From the NCBI RefSeq assembly GCF_026385525.1, contig NZ_JANIDY010000002.1:186001-250000 (forward strand): a stretch of 64,000 nucleotides of DNA, given 5' to 3'. The notes beneath the pieces are model-generated. The model saw nothing but the letters and a program-made list of their open reading frames with translations, had not been told where the DNA came from and ran no database searches. Position numbers and translations under genes: made by a program. The first letter of the stretch is position 1, and each line of letters begins with the position of its first letter. Source of the DNA: Bombella pluederhausensis. Its GTDB lineage: Bacteria > Pseudomonadota > Alphaproteobacteria > Acetobacterales > Acetobacteraceae. Positions 16,822 through 24,984 of the stretch are shown in pieces.

Positions 16822-17661
16822 GTGGCAGGCAGGGAACAGAGAACGGATGTGATTGGTGTCATCACTGAAACCACCCACGGGGCTGTTTTCCAGCAACAGG
16901 GTTACATCGGAGAGCAGGCTACCCGTTTTCTGGCAGGATATCACGAGGCTGCCGGGCTCGTAGGGCTGGGGGTGAAGGTATTGCCTGTCATCCTGACAGG
17001 ACAGTGGCCGTTTCCCGGTACGGGAACGCCCGGAAATGAGAAACGCTGCCTCGTGGGCTTGGGAGATGGCAGCGGTAATGACGGGATTTATGATTCAGTC
17101 TTGCGTTTCTATCCGGCCCTGACGCGTGATGCCGATGAAGTCGTTATTTCATTCATTCCATCAGACAGTATTCAGTCCAGCTCAAAAGGTGAAATACTTG
17201 ATATAGGGCGGTTTTCAGCCTGTTTTGATCTTGCCGCATGGTTTGTAGACGCCCTGCCAGACCGGGCAAGCCGGGGAGCTCATGACCTGACAAAATGGGA
17301 GGTCAAGGCTCTATCTCTGGGTGTATGGGTTAATATCCTGATTACATGGCTTTATGGGATGGATGTTATTTCCCATAGAACGCTGGAAAAAATGCGGTTG
17401 GCCATTTGCGGGATTGTAATGGAAAAGCTGGCCTTGCTGGCGGCTAGCCGGCGCCCGTGTGTTCGGGCCTGTTCTGCGTCTCCTCTGTCTGTTCAGTGCC
17501 TTGTGGAAACATATATAGAGCTTTATCCGGGGATGATGGGGCGGATTTCCGCCATGCTGACATGTTGTTCGGAGGATTATATCCTTCAGTCTTCCACCAG
17601 CCCGGAGGAGCTATGCCACACGATTTTGGCGCGTTCTCTCCATTTTTTTCAGAGTGGCTAA
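16822..17661 (+). CDS. Hypothetical protein after the chemotaxis operon
   Basis: This 279-residue protein is not recognised. The likely start is GTG 16822, since an in-frame TGA stands at 16792-16794 and no ATG lies between. There is a weak GAGG-like site. It has no signal peptide. Residues 1-60 include a Gly-rich stretch, residues 160-185 form a hydrophobic segment (LSLGVWVNILITWLYGMDV), and the C-terminal third holds six or so cysteines. It may be transcribed from the chemotaxis operon, but the 95-base gap leaves that open. The stop is followed by AT-rich DNA before the porin gene. Confidence 0.55.
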   Translation: MAGREQRTDVIGVITETTHGAVFQQQGYIGEQATRFLAGYHEAAGLVGLGVKVLPVILTGQWPFPGTGTPGNEKRCLVGLGDGSGNDGIYDSVLRFYPALTRDADEVVISFIPSDSIQSSSKGEILDIGRFSACFDLAAWFVDALPDRASRGAHDLTKWEVKALSLGVWVNILITWLYGMDVISHRTLEKMRLAICGIVMEKLALLAASRRPCVRACSASPLSVQCLVETYIELYPGMMGRISAMLTCCSEDYILQSSTSPEELCHTILARSLHFFQSG

Positions 17662-17805
17662 CAAAATATAAATTTGGTATTTGCAGGGGAATGGAGCAGG
17701 ATATCCCCTTTTTTTAATTGGTACTTCTCTATATAAGCGGCAGGATCATCCTTAAATATCGCGCTGGTAGTAGCCGAAAACTGGTTTTGTAAGGGAGCCT
17801 GGAAT

Positions 17806-19653
17806 ATGGCAGCGTTTTCCATGCTGGATATTCTGCGAAATTTTAGAAGAAAGGCCTGTGGAACAGCGCTGACTGGTGCGGGGTCCGCCCTTGCCGTCAT
17901 GTGCCTGGGGGCTCCTTCTCTTTGGGCAGCAGGAGAAGGGTCTTCATCCGGTCAGCCATTGCTGTATTCGGCGCATGGGGCATTGTCTCATGCCATGCAG
18001 GCTCCCGGTGTTGTGGCGCAGACGCAGCATAGCCCGGATAGGCAGGCTTTGTTTACACGTGATGGCCAGAAGGTGCCTCCTTCTTCCGCTGTCAGGAAGG
18101 ATACGGCGGCAGATGCCAAGCAGGCCGCCTCTACATTCATCCGTAATATGGGGATGCAGCCACATCCTTACTCCAACTACCCGTCAGAACAGTTCGGCGT
18201 TTATGGTGAGAACGGACGTGAACTTCTGGAGCGTGTGAATATTCCCCTTCATGAAGGGGACCCGATCACCAATGATGGCCCGCCACTGCCCCGGCCGGAA
18301 GCGCTTTTTCAGAAGATGCGTTGGAATGAATGGCTGCGTGAGCGTGGCGTGGCGTTCATGCTGGATAATACCAACGAATTCGCCGGTGCTATTACCTCCC
18401 CCACGAAGGGGCTGGGGCTGAAGCAGGGGGCATCCAACTCGGGTCAGTACAGTTTTGAAAACGATATTGACTGGAACAAGCTGGCCGGAATCCGGGGGTT
18501 CCAGACCCATATCATCGGTGTTGGCCGTTATGGTATTTCTGCCAGTAAGATGTTTGGCGATAATGTGAACCCCAGTCAGGAAATTTATGGCGGTGGTGGT
18601 AACGTTGTCTTCCATCTCATTCATTTCTATGGGGAAGAAACACTCTGGGGTGGACGGCTGAATATTGCTGCGGGCCGCATGTCCACCAATACGGACTTTG
18701 CCAACAGTCCGATCTACTGTAACTTTATGAACAACGCCTTCTGTGGAAATCCCAAGGCGGTTACGGATTCATATACACGGTCTTCCTATCCGGGGACGAG
18801 CTGGGGGGCCCGTGTTCGTGGCCGTCCTACAAACAGCACCTACATTCAGGTCGGTATCTATTTTCCTGAGCGTGGCATCTATGGCGTGCAGGAGAACCGT
18901 ACGGGCTTCAAGTTCAACGGGGCTACCATCAGTGGTGTGGTGACTCCTATTGAAGCGGGCTGGGAGCCGGAATTTGGCAAGCAGCATCTGCCGGGTCATT
19001 ATAAGGTTGGTTTCGCCCCCGATACGTCCGATCACTATCTAGGCGTGTATAACCCGCCGAACCGCCGCAATGGTTGGCGTACACTCATGACCATTCCTAA
19101 TTGTCCAACCTGTCAGGGTGTGGGTGATGAGGTGCCGGGCACGGGCAAACGGCGTAACTTCAACTGGAGTCTCTGGTTCCTGGCAGATCAGATGATTATG
19201 CGGAACAAGACACAGGATACGCCTGAAGGTGGTCTGGTGGCCTTCTTTGATGCGTATTGGAACAAGGCAGCTACCGCCATGCGTGGCAAGCTCTATGCGT
19301 TTGGTCTTGTCGATACGGGGTTCTGGCCTGCGCGTCCGCTGGATACAGTGGGTGTTTCGTTCTCTTACACCGGGTCCAGCCGTTATACGCGGGATGCACA
19401 GCGCTTTCAGATTGAGCATGGCATGGCTCCTGCACCGGGGAGCGCCTATTATGAAAGTGGTGGTGCGCCGCTTATGTGGGGGTCTTACGGTGTGCAGCGT
19501 TGGGGCAGCACTCTGGAAGCCACATATCGCATCCATGTCATGCGGGGTGTGACATTTGCGCCGGACTTCCAGTACTATTTCAATCCGGGTATGCAACGTG
19601 TCTTGAAGGATGCTGCCATGCTGGGCTTCAAGTCCCACGTGCAGTTCTTCTGA
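17806..19653 (+). CDS. oprB: OprB-type carbohydrate-selective porin
   Basis: This 615-residue outer-membrane porin should admit sugars into the periplasm. A signal peptide (positively charged start, hydrophobic core, cleavage near residue 45 at LWAAG) is followed by about 120 residues of polar extension. A beta-barrel of the OprB family then begins around residue 175 (VAFMLDNTNEFAGAI) with alternating aromatic strands such as GGRLNIAAGRM. At 615 residues it is longer than the roughly 450 residues of Pseudomonas OprB, mainly because of the N-terminal extension. Acetic acid bacteria often have several such porins, which feed periplasmic sugar oxidation. It is a single-gene unit with its own terminator. 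Confidence 0.88.
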   Translation: MAAFSMLDILRNFRRKACGTALTGAGSALAVMCLGAPSLWAAGEGSSSGQPLLYSAHGALSHAMQAPGVVAQTQHSPDRQALFTRDGQKVPPSSAVRKDTAADAKQAASTFIRNMGMQPHPYSNYPSEQFGVYGENGRELLERVNIPLHEGDPITNDGPPLPRPEALFQKMRWNEWLRERGVAFMLDNTNEFAGAITSPTKGLGLKQGASNSGQYSFENDIDWNKLAGIRGFQTHIIGVGRYGISASKMFGDNVNPSQEIYGGGGNVVFHLIHFYGEETLWGGRLNIAAGRMSTNTDFANSPIYCNFMNNAFCGNPKAVTDSYTRSSYPGTSWGARVRGRPTNSTYIQVGIYFPERGIYGVQENRTGFKFNGATISGVVTPIEAGWEPEFGKQHLPGHYKVGFAPDTSDHYLGVYNPPNRRNGWRTLMTIPNCPTCQGVGDEVPGTGKRRNFNWSLWFLADQMIMRNKTQDTPEGGLVAFFDAYWNKAATAMRGKLYAFGLVDTGFWPARPLDTVGVSFSYTGSSRYTRDAQRFQIEHGMAPAPGSAYYESGGAPLMWGSYGVQRWGSTLEATYRIHVMRGVTFAPDFQYYFNPGMQRVLKDAAMLGFKSHVQFF

Positions 19654-19696
19654 GGGGAACGCTTTCTTCCTGACAGGGAAGATGCAGAAGTTCATG

Positions 19697-19734
19697 ACCC
19701 CTTTCCGACTCTGGGTCGGGAAGGGGTTTTTTTT
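19697..19734 (+). terminator. Intrinsic terminator of oprB
   Basis: A GC-rich stem (ACCCCTTTCCGAC with GTCGGGAAGGGG, one mismatch) is followed by eight T residues. It lies 44 bases after the oprB stop and just before the convergent PsiE-like gene. Confidence 0.9.
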
Positions 19735-19746
19735 AGTGGGATGATT

Positions 19747-20229
19747 TTACTGGTTGGCTGACGGTGTCTGGGGCATGGGTTCCGTGCGTACCATGGCTTT
19801 GCCACGCACCAGCCAGTAAGCAGCAGAGAGAGACAGGACCGCTGCGGAAAGAGCCAGCAGCTCACTGACATTCACGCCATTCAGGTCCAGTACGATGAAT
19901 TTCCGCACGGCAGCCATCATGCCAATGAGCAGAACGGAACGCATACGAATCATTCCCTGTGATTCTGACCCGGGCAGAACGAGAATGGAATGACGGAATT
20001 CCAGAGCAATCAGAACCGTGAAGAACAGTCCAAAGACTTCCTGCAACACGGCTGGCTCCGTAGGGCTGAGACCGGCATGGATGATGAGCCTTGCAACAGC
20101 TACCACGACATGCAGCAGTCCCAGACAGGCAACCAGTGTGATGCATATGGACAGGATAAGCATGGCCGCCCCTTCGAAAAAATCGAACAGGCGGGCCAGC
20201 CCGATGAAGCCGGGTAGAGTGTTTTTCAT
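19747..20229 (-). CDS. PsiE-like phosphate-starvation-inducible membrane protein
   Basis: This protein of about 160 residues has four hydrophobic segments and the pattern of the PsiE family: a first helix pair, the conserved FGLFFTVLIALEF segment in the middle, and an arginine-rich loop (RMRSVLLIGMMAAVRKFIVLD) before the third helix. PsiE proteins are inner-membrane proteins of unknown mechanism that are induced by phosphate starvation in Escherichia coli. The start is placed at ATG 20229, and an in-frame ATG at 20322 would add 31 polar residues with no ribosome site. It converges on oprB. Confidence 0.75.
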   Translation of the reverse strand: MKNTLPGFIGLARLFDFFEGAAMLILSICITLVACLGLLHVVVAVARLIIHAGLSPTEPAVLQEVFGLFFTVLIALEFRHSILVLPGSESQGMIRMRSVLLIGMMAAVRKFIVLDLNGVNVSELLALSAAVLSLSAAYWLVRGKAMVRTEPMPQTPSANQ

Positions 20230-20449
20230 GGAATAGTAAGGGCCTTTGTCATGAAGTGTTACAAGCTGGGCCGCTTCTACTGTATTCTGGCGCGATAGGG
20301 GAGGTGGGTATCTCCGGTCCAAAATGGCAGGCGATAGACCTGCTTGTGCAGCGCTTGGGAAGTCTGCACCGACAAAGGGCCACTTTTAAGGTATGCGTGA
20401 CATCAATTAGTGTAACGCGCTGTAAAACGGCATATTTTCAGGGAAATCA

Positions 20450-20524
20450 TGGTGCCGGATGAGAGATTCGAACTCCCGGCCTTCGGTTTACAAAACCGCT
20501 GCACTACCACTGTGCTAATCCGGC
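20450..20524 (-). tRNA. tRNA-Thr(TGT)
   Basis: The minus strand gives a 75-nt cloverleaf with acceptor GCCGGAT/ATCCGGC, anticodon loop TTTTGTAAA (anticodon TGT, reading ACA), T-loop TTCGAAT and an encoded CCA. All stems are intact. Confidence 0.95.
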
Positions 20525-20593
20525 GACGGAGGCGTACATCTCATTTTTTCTGTTCTGAATCAAGTGGAAAATGCAGAATAAGGGCAGAAAATA

Positions 20594-20617
20594 TCCCGAC
20601 ACGTCACCGTATCGGGA
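20594..20617 (-). terminator. Probable terminator of the small lipoprotein gene
   Basis: On the minus strand a ten-pair stem (TCCCGATACG with CGTGTCGGGA, one G-T pair) is closed by a GTGA tetraloop and followed by TATTTTC. It lies 30 bases beyond the lipoprotein stop. Confidence 0.6.
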
Positions 20618-20646
20618 CTAGCTAGCGAGAAAACCCGCAGAAAACC

Positions 20647-20847
20647 TCAGCGCTGGGGTGTAGCGGGGGCCTGGTGCTGCATCAGATGTTCCGGCGGGGC
20701 CAGAACAGGACCGTCTTTTACAAAGCCATAGCCATCAGAGGACAGGCCGGGATGGTGGCTGCCGGTATCAGAGCAGGCCGTCATGCCAAGCAGGGAGAGG
20801 GTCAGTCCGGCAAAAGCGGCTAGGCGTAGGGAAACGGGACGGAACAT
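20647..20847 (-). CDS. Small lipoprotein
   Basis: This 66-residue protein starts with a lipoprotein signal peptide. Two arginines are followed by a hydrophobic core and a lipobox ending GMTAC, with the acylated cysteine at residue 25. The mature part is only about 42 residues, rich in Pro, His and Gly, and has no recognisable domain. GGAA lies seven bases upstream of the ATG. Residue 26 is Ser, so outer-membrane sorting would be expected. Function is unknown. It is followed by its own hairpin terminator. Confidence 0.65.
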   Translation of the reverse strand: MFRPVSLRLAAFAGLTLSLLGMTACSDTGSHHPGLSSDGYGFVKDGPVLAPPEHLMQHQAPATPQR

Positions 20848-20886
20848 GACTGTTTTCCAATAGATAGAAAGGGAATAAGAACCGGC

Positions 20887-22005
20887 TTACGCTTTGCTGT
20901 CAGATAGTTTTGCCATGAGCGTGCGGGCAATGGCCATATAGGCTTTGGCAGCAGGGTGCTCCGGGTCACGCAGAACGAGAGGCGTGCCTTCATCGGCACT
21001 GCATCTTATCTCACGCAGCAGGGGGATTTCGCCCAGAAAAGGAATATCAAGGGCAGCCGCTTCTTTCCGGGCACCGCCATGGCCGAACAGATCGGTCCGT
21101 TCCTGACAGTGCGGGCAGCAGAAATAGGACATGTTTTCAATCAGCCCCAGAATGGGCGTCTCTGTTTTTTCAAACAGCGTGACACCCCGGCGGGCATCCA
21201 GCAAGGCGATATCCTGCGGCGTGGAAACAATGACAGCCCCACCCGCCTGAAGCTTGTCCGAGAGCTTGCGGGTCAGAGTCAGCTGGGCATCACCTGTTCC
21301 GGGGGGGAGATCGACCACCAGAACATCCAGTGCCCCCCATGAGACGTCACTCATGAGCTGGGTCAGGGCCCCCATGACCATCGGGCCACGCCAGATCATG
21401 GCCTGTTTCTTATCGACCAGATAGCCAATCGACATGGTTTCCATGCCCCAGCGTTCCAGAGGACGGAGTTTTCCGTTTTCGACAGTGGGTTTCTGGTCTT
21501 CGCCCAGCATGTGCGGCAGGGAAGGGCCGTAGATGTCGGCATCCAGCAGGCCGGTTTTGAGACCGAGACGGGCCAGACTACAGGCCAGATTGACCGCTGT
21601 GGTGGATTTCCCAACTCCGCCTTTGCCAGAGGCAACGGCAATGACAGCTTTGACATCAGGCAGGCAGGCTTCTGGTGGAGCAGACCGGCCGGAAGGGCGC
21701 TTCCCCAGTGCCAGAGGGCGGTGACCGCCTGTGCCTTTGCTCTGTCCAGCCTGTGCAGAAGCGGGACGATGGGCTGTCAGGGACAGGGTGAGGCTATGCA
21801 CGGAAGGGTGCTGCTTTATCTGTTCCTCAAGCGCCGCATGGGCTGACTGGAGAAAGGCAGCACCTTCTGCCGTGGTCCGTAGAATGAGGTGGGCGTGGCC
21901 TTCATCCAGCGTGAGAGCCTCTATGCTGGTTTGCCCGGAAGGGCCTTTTTCAGCCAGAAAATGGGAGATGCTGTCTTTCAGGGAGGAGATGTCGGAAGCT
22001 GTCAT
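20887..22005 (-). CDS. mrp: Mrp/ApbC iron-sulfur cluster carrier ATPase
   Basis: This 372-residue protein has an N-terminal DUF59/MIP18-like domain (about residues 5-80), a Pro/Gly-rich linker and a Mrp-type P-loop ATPase. The deviant Walker A motif is ASGKGGVGKST near residue 130. Other marks are the GLLDADIYGPS segment, the DLPPGTGD switch and the CPHC pair near residue 300 that bridges a [4Fe-4S] cluster in the dimer. It delivers iron-sulfur clusters to apoproteins in the cytoplasm. ATG 22005 is chosen over an in-frame TTG at 22026. It is divergent from the HtrA-type protease gene. Confidence 0.93.
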   Translation of the reverse strand: MTASDISSLKDSISHFLAEKGPSGQTSIEALTLDEGHAHLILRTTAEGAAFLQSAHAALEEQIKQHPSVHSLTLSLTAHRPASAQAGQSKGTGGHRPLALGKRPSGRSAPPEACLPDVKAVIAVASGKGGVGKSTTAVNLACSLARLGLKTGLLDADIYGPSLPHMLGEDQKPTVENGKLRPLERWGMETMSIGYLVDKKQAMIWRGPMVMGALTQLMSDVSWGALDVLVVDLPPGTGDAQLTLTRKLSDKLQAGGAVIVSTPQDIALLDARRGVTLFEKTETPILGLIENMSYFCCPHCQERTDLFGHGGARKEAAALDIPFLGEIPLLREIRCSADEGTPLVLRDPEHPAAKAYMAIARTLMAKLSDSKA

Positions 22006-22106
22006 GGGGCAATAACTCTCATGCAACGCCCCTCATGAGGCAAAAAAACGTAAACTTGCAGGCTGGAAGGATGACGTCCGGTCTGCGGTGGAGTAGATTC
22101 TACAGC

Positions 22107-23735
22107 ATGAGCCGATTCATGTCTTCTTCTCTTATATCCCTCCCCTGTATGCGGGCTGCACGTCTGTTCTCCGGTATGGTCTTGTCTGGCCTTCTGGGAG
22201 CGTCTGGTGCTGCTCTGGCGCAGGATGCAGCTCCTGTTCCGACATTGCCTGCTGGGGGGGCTCAGCAGGAAGGGACCGTGACAACTCGTGCCGAGCATGA
22301 GGCCGCCATGATGCCCGGTTTTGCGGCGCTGGTGGAAAGGCTCCTTCCGGCGGTGGTGAATATATCCGTCTCCAGTGTGATTCACCCTGATGAGTCCCAG
22401 CCGGAGGGGCCTGATGGCAGTGCGCCATCTGGTCCGCAGTCATCGCCTTTCCCGCCGGGATCGCCGCTGGAAAAGTTCTTTCATGATTATCTCCACCGCC
22501 GCCATGAGGATGGCAAGCCGGGGCGGCAGGTGCAGGCTCTGGGGTCCGGCTTTATCATCGACCCTTCCGGTGTGGTGGTGACGAACAATCACGTCATCGA
22601 CAATGCCCAGCAGGTGAGCGTGACCCTGTCGGACGGCACGGAGTATCCGGCCCGCATCGTGGGGCGGGACAGCAAGGAAGACTTGGCCGTTTTACAGGTA
22701 AAGGCGGATCGTCCCCTGCCATCCGTACCGCTGGGGCATAGTGATGATGCTCGTATCGGTGACTGGGTGCTGGCGATCGGTAACCCGTTCGGGCTGAGCG
22801 GTACGGTGACGGCGGGTATTATTTCCTCCCGTAAGCGTAATGTGGAACATGGTCTGTATGATGATTTCATCCAGACGGATGCGGCCATCAATCATGGTAA
22901 CTCGGGGGGACCGCTTTTCAATCTCAAGGGTGAGGTCATCGGGATCAACACGTTGATCTATGGTGGCTCTGGCGGGGATTCCATCGGGATCGGCTTTGCC
23001 ATTCCTTCCGATGATGCACGGGGCATCATCAGTCAGCTGCGGCAGAACGGGTATGTCCGGCGGGGTTGGCTGGGTGTGCGCTATCAGGATGTTACCCGGA
23101 ACATGGCCGAGGACCTCGACTTCCATAAGGCTGATGCCAGTAAGGAACGGGGTACGGGCGCCATCATAGCGGAGGTCAGTAAGGACGGTCCGGCTCAGAA
23201 GGCGGGTTTGCAGGTTGGTGATATTCTGACGGTTCTGAATGGCCAGCCCGTGACGGGCCAGACACTGCCCCGCCTTGTGGCGGGATACCAGCCGGGGGAG
23301 ACGGTGCATTTCACGCTCTGGCGGCGTGGCAGCTATCAGAAGCTGGATATGACCCTTGGGAAGAACCCGGAAGAAAAAGACCCGCTCCCTTCAGACACGC
23401 ATCCACCGGAACATCCGGTCAAGACCCTGCGGGACTTGGGGCTTAGTCTGGGGGTAATCGATCAGGCGGCCCGCACGCAGTATGAACTGACGGACAGCCA
23501 GCGGGGCGTACTCGTAAAGCGTGTTTTTGATGGTAGTCCGGCGGCCAGTCGTGGCCTGATGGAGGGTAATCTGATCCTTCAGGTTGGCCAACAGGAGGTC
23601 AATACGCCGGATGCTTTACAGGCTGCACTGGACCGTGCCCGTGAACTCAAGAGAACGGATATCCTGCTTCTGGTGCAGGACAAGGACGGGCTGCGCTGGG
23701 TAGCGGTGCCGCTGGGTGATCCGCACCAGCCATGA
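22107..23735 (+). CDS. degP: Periplasmic serine protease, DegP/HtrA family
   Basis: This protease of about 542 residues degrades or chaperones misfolded periplasmic proteins. A signal peptide ends near residue 39 (GAALAQ). The trypsin-like domain contains the catalytic His in VVTNNHVID, Asp in SKEDLAVLQV and Ser in HGNSGGPLF. Two PDZ domains follow, the first around SKDGPAQKAGLQVGD and the second around DGSPAASRGLMEGN. Start choice is uncertain, since in-frame ATGs also occur at 22035 and 22071. The N-terminal ATG at 22107 gives the best signal peptide. It is divergent from mrp and convergent with the DjlA-like gene. Confidence 0.93.
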   Translation: MSRFMSSSLISLPCMRAARLFSGMVLSGLLGASGAALAQDAAPVPTLPAGGAQQEGTVTTRAEHEAAMMPGFAALVERLLPAVVNISVSSVIHPDESQPEGPDGSAPSGPQSSPFPPGSPLEKFFHDYLHRRHEDGKPGRQVQALGSGFIIDPSGVVVTNNHVIDNAQQVSVTLSDGTEYPARIVGRDSKEDLAVLQVKADRPLPSVPLGHSDDARIGDWVLAIGNPFGLSGTVTAGIISSRKRNVEHGLYDDFIQTDAAINHGNSGGPLFNLKGEVIGINTLIYGGSGGDSIGIGFAIPSDDARGIISQLRQNGYVRRGWLGVRYQDVTRNMAEDLDFHKADASKERGTGAIIAEVSKDGPAQKAGLQVGDILTVLNGQPVTGQTLPRLVAGYQPGETVHFTLWRRGSYQKLDMTLGKNPEEKDPLPSDTHPPEHPVKTLRDLGLSLGVIDQAARTQYELTDSQRGVLVKRVFDGSPAASRGLMEGNLILQVGQQEVNTPDALQAALDRARELKRTDILLLVQDKDGLRWVAVPLGDPHQP

Positions 23736-23744
23736 TGGGGTGGA

Positions 23745-23763
23745 GGGCCTGTTTTACAGGCCC
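23745..23763. terminator. Hairpin between convergent htrA and djlA-like genes
   Basis: GGGCCTGT and ACAGGCCC form a perfect eight-pair stem with a TTT loop, ten bases after the protease stop and overlapping the stop codon of the opposing gene. There is no T-run on either side, so intrinsic termination is uncertain. Confidence 0.4.
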
Positions 23764-24587
23764 CTATCCCGCTTGATCTGGTCCCATGCCGCATTGATGC
23801 GGGCGACACGCTCTTGTGCTGCTTGTCGCTGGGCGTCTGTCATGGGCTTCTGGGCGAGGCGGTCAGGGTGGTGTTCACGGATCAGGACACGCCAGCGGGC
23901 ACGGACCTCGCCATCGCTGGCGGAGGCGCTGATACCCAGAACACGGTAACATTCTGCCGCTGATGATGTGGACGCCGCACGGGGCTGCCCGCTTTCTGCC
24001 CGCTCCCATGCTCGTTCTGAAAGGCGGAAGGCTTTGTGTGTGCGGCGGAGAAAGTCCGTCTCTAATGGATGTAGCGGAGCACCTGTGGGCAGGTCTGCTT
24101 TAGCGATGCGGAACAGGACGCTGAGGAGGGTTTCCAGAGGTTCCGGTTTGTCGCTGAAGGCACGCCCAAGCTCCCGCGCATACATTTCGAAATCATCCGT
24201 CCGTTCTCTGGCTCGGTCGAACAGCAGGGCGATCTCTTTCTGATTGTCTTCGGGAAAGCGGAAGGAGCCCTTGAAGGCATTGATCTCGGCCCGGTTCACG
24301 GGGCCGTCAATCTTGGCCAGTTTGGCAGAGAGCGTGACAACGCCCAGACCATAGAGCTGATCTGTTTTGCCGAGCAGGGCAGAGAGCTTTGCAGCCGTGA
24401 AGAAGGCGGCATTATGCGGGTCTGGCTGTCCCCGTGCGGGGAAACGGTCCCCCCATGTGCCGGATAGCGGGGTCAGAAGTTTGTTCGTATCGGACATATG
24501 GCCGAGAATGACACCCAGAAGCCCCCCAACAGGCCCTCCGGCTGCAAAACCGGCCACACCACCAAACATTTTCCCCCAGAAAGCCAT
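23754..24587 (-). CDS. djlA: DjlA-like J-domain co-chaperone
   Basis: This protein of about 277 residues has the DjlA layout. A short N-terminal Gly-rich membrane-like segment (FGGVAGFAAGGPVGGLLGVILG) is followed by a TerB-like helical domain (about residues 55-180) and a C-terminal J domain with the DnaK-activating HPD motif in REHHPDRL. It would stimulate the ATPase of DnaK at the inner membrane. ATG 24587 has GGGAGGG at good spacing, better than the GTG just before it. The last codon overlaps a hairpin shared with the convergent protease gene. Confidence 0.88.
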   Translation of the reverse strand: MAFWGKMFGGVAGFAAGGPVGGLLGVILGHMSDTNKLLTPLSGTWGDRFPARGQPDPHNAAFFTAAKLSALLGKTDQLYGLGVVTLSAKLAKIDGPVNRAEINAFKGSFRFPEDNQKEIALLFDRARERTDDFEMYARELGRAFSDKPEPLETLLSVLFRIAKADLPTGAPLHPLETDFLRRTHKAFRLSERAWERAESGQPRAASTSSAAECYRVLGISASASDGEVRARWRVLIREHHPDRLAQKPMTDAQRQAAQERVARINAAWDQIKRDRGL

Positions 24588-24653
24588 CACCGCCCTCCCT
24601 GTTTATATGGGCGGCAGCTTATCACGGGGAGAGGAGAGGCGGGAATAGGCTTA

Positions 24654-24905
24654 TCATTTTTTGCTCTCTGCGGGGGCGTGCAGGGCAAAGCGGAGGGCTG
24701 TCAGGCGGAGGAGTGAGGCTAGCGCCTGCTCTGGGGGACGATGCCTGTCCAGCCGGGCGATAAAGGCGGCAAGGGCAAGATTCTCCCGCTCCGCCATGTG
24801 GTCCAGAACCTGCCAGAATTCGCTTTCAAGAGCGATGGATGTTCTGTGTCCATATAGGCTGAGACTGCGTTTCTGTAACCGTGAAGGCGCCGGACTGTCA
24901 TGCAT
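24654..24905 (-). CDS. Ribbon-helix-helix domain protein
   Basis: This 83-residue protein carries the RHH_4-type ribbon-helix-helix pattern: basic strand KRSLSLYGHRTSIALE, then helix EFWQVLDHMAERENL and a second helix from ALAAFIARLD. Such proteins are abundant in alphaproteobacteria and are presumed DNA-binding or partner-binding dimers of unknown target. It lies 66 bases upstream of the DjlA-like gene on the same strand, so the two may be cotranscribed. The N-terminal ten residues are less conserved in appearance. Confidence 0.8.
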   Translation of the reverse strand: MHDSPAPSRLQKRSLSLYGHRTSIALESEFWQVLDHMAERENLALAAFIARLDRHRPPEQALASLLRLTALRFALHAPAESKK

Positions 24906-24984
24906 GCGGGGAATTGTGACAGCAGACCTTTCGTGAGGAAAGGGATTTTCTTGTCAGTGACGGAAGGGGCCGCCATTATGAGGC

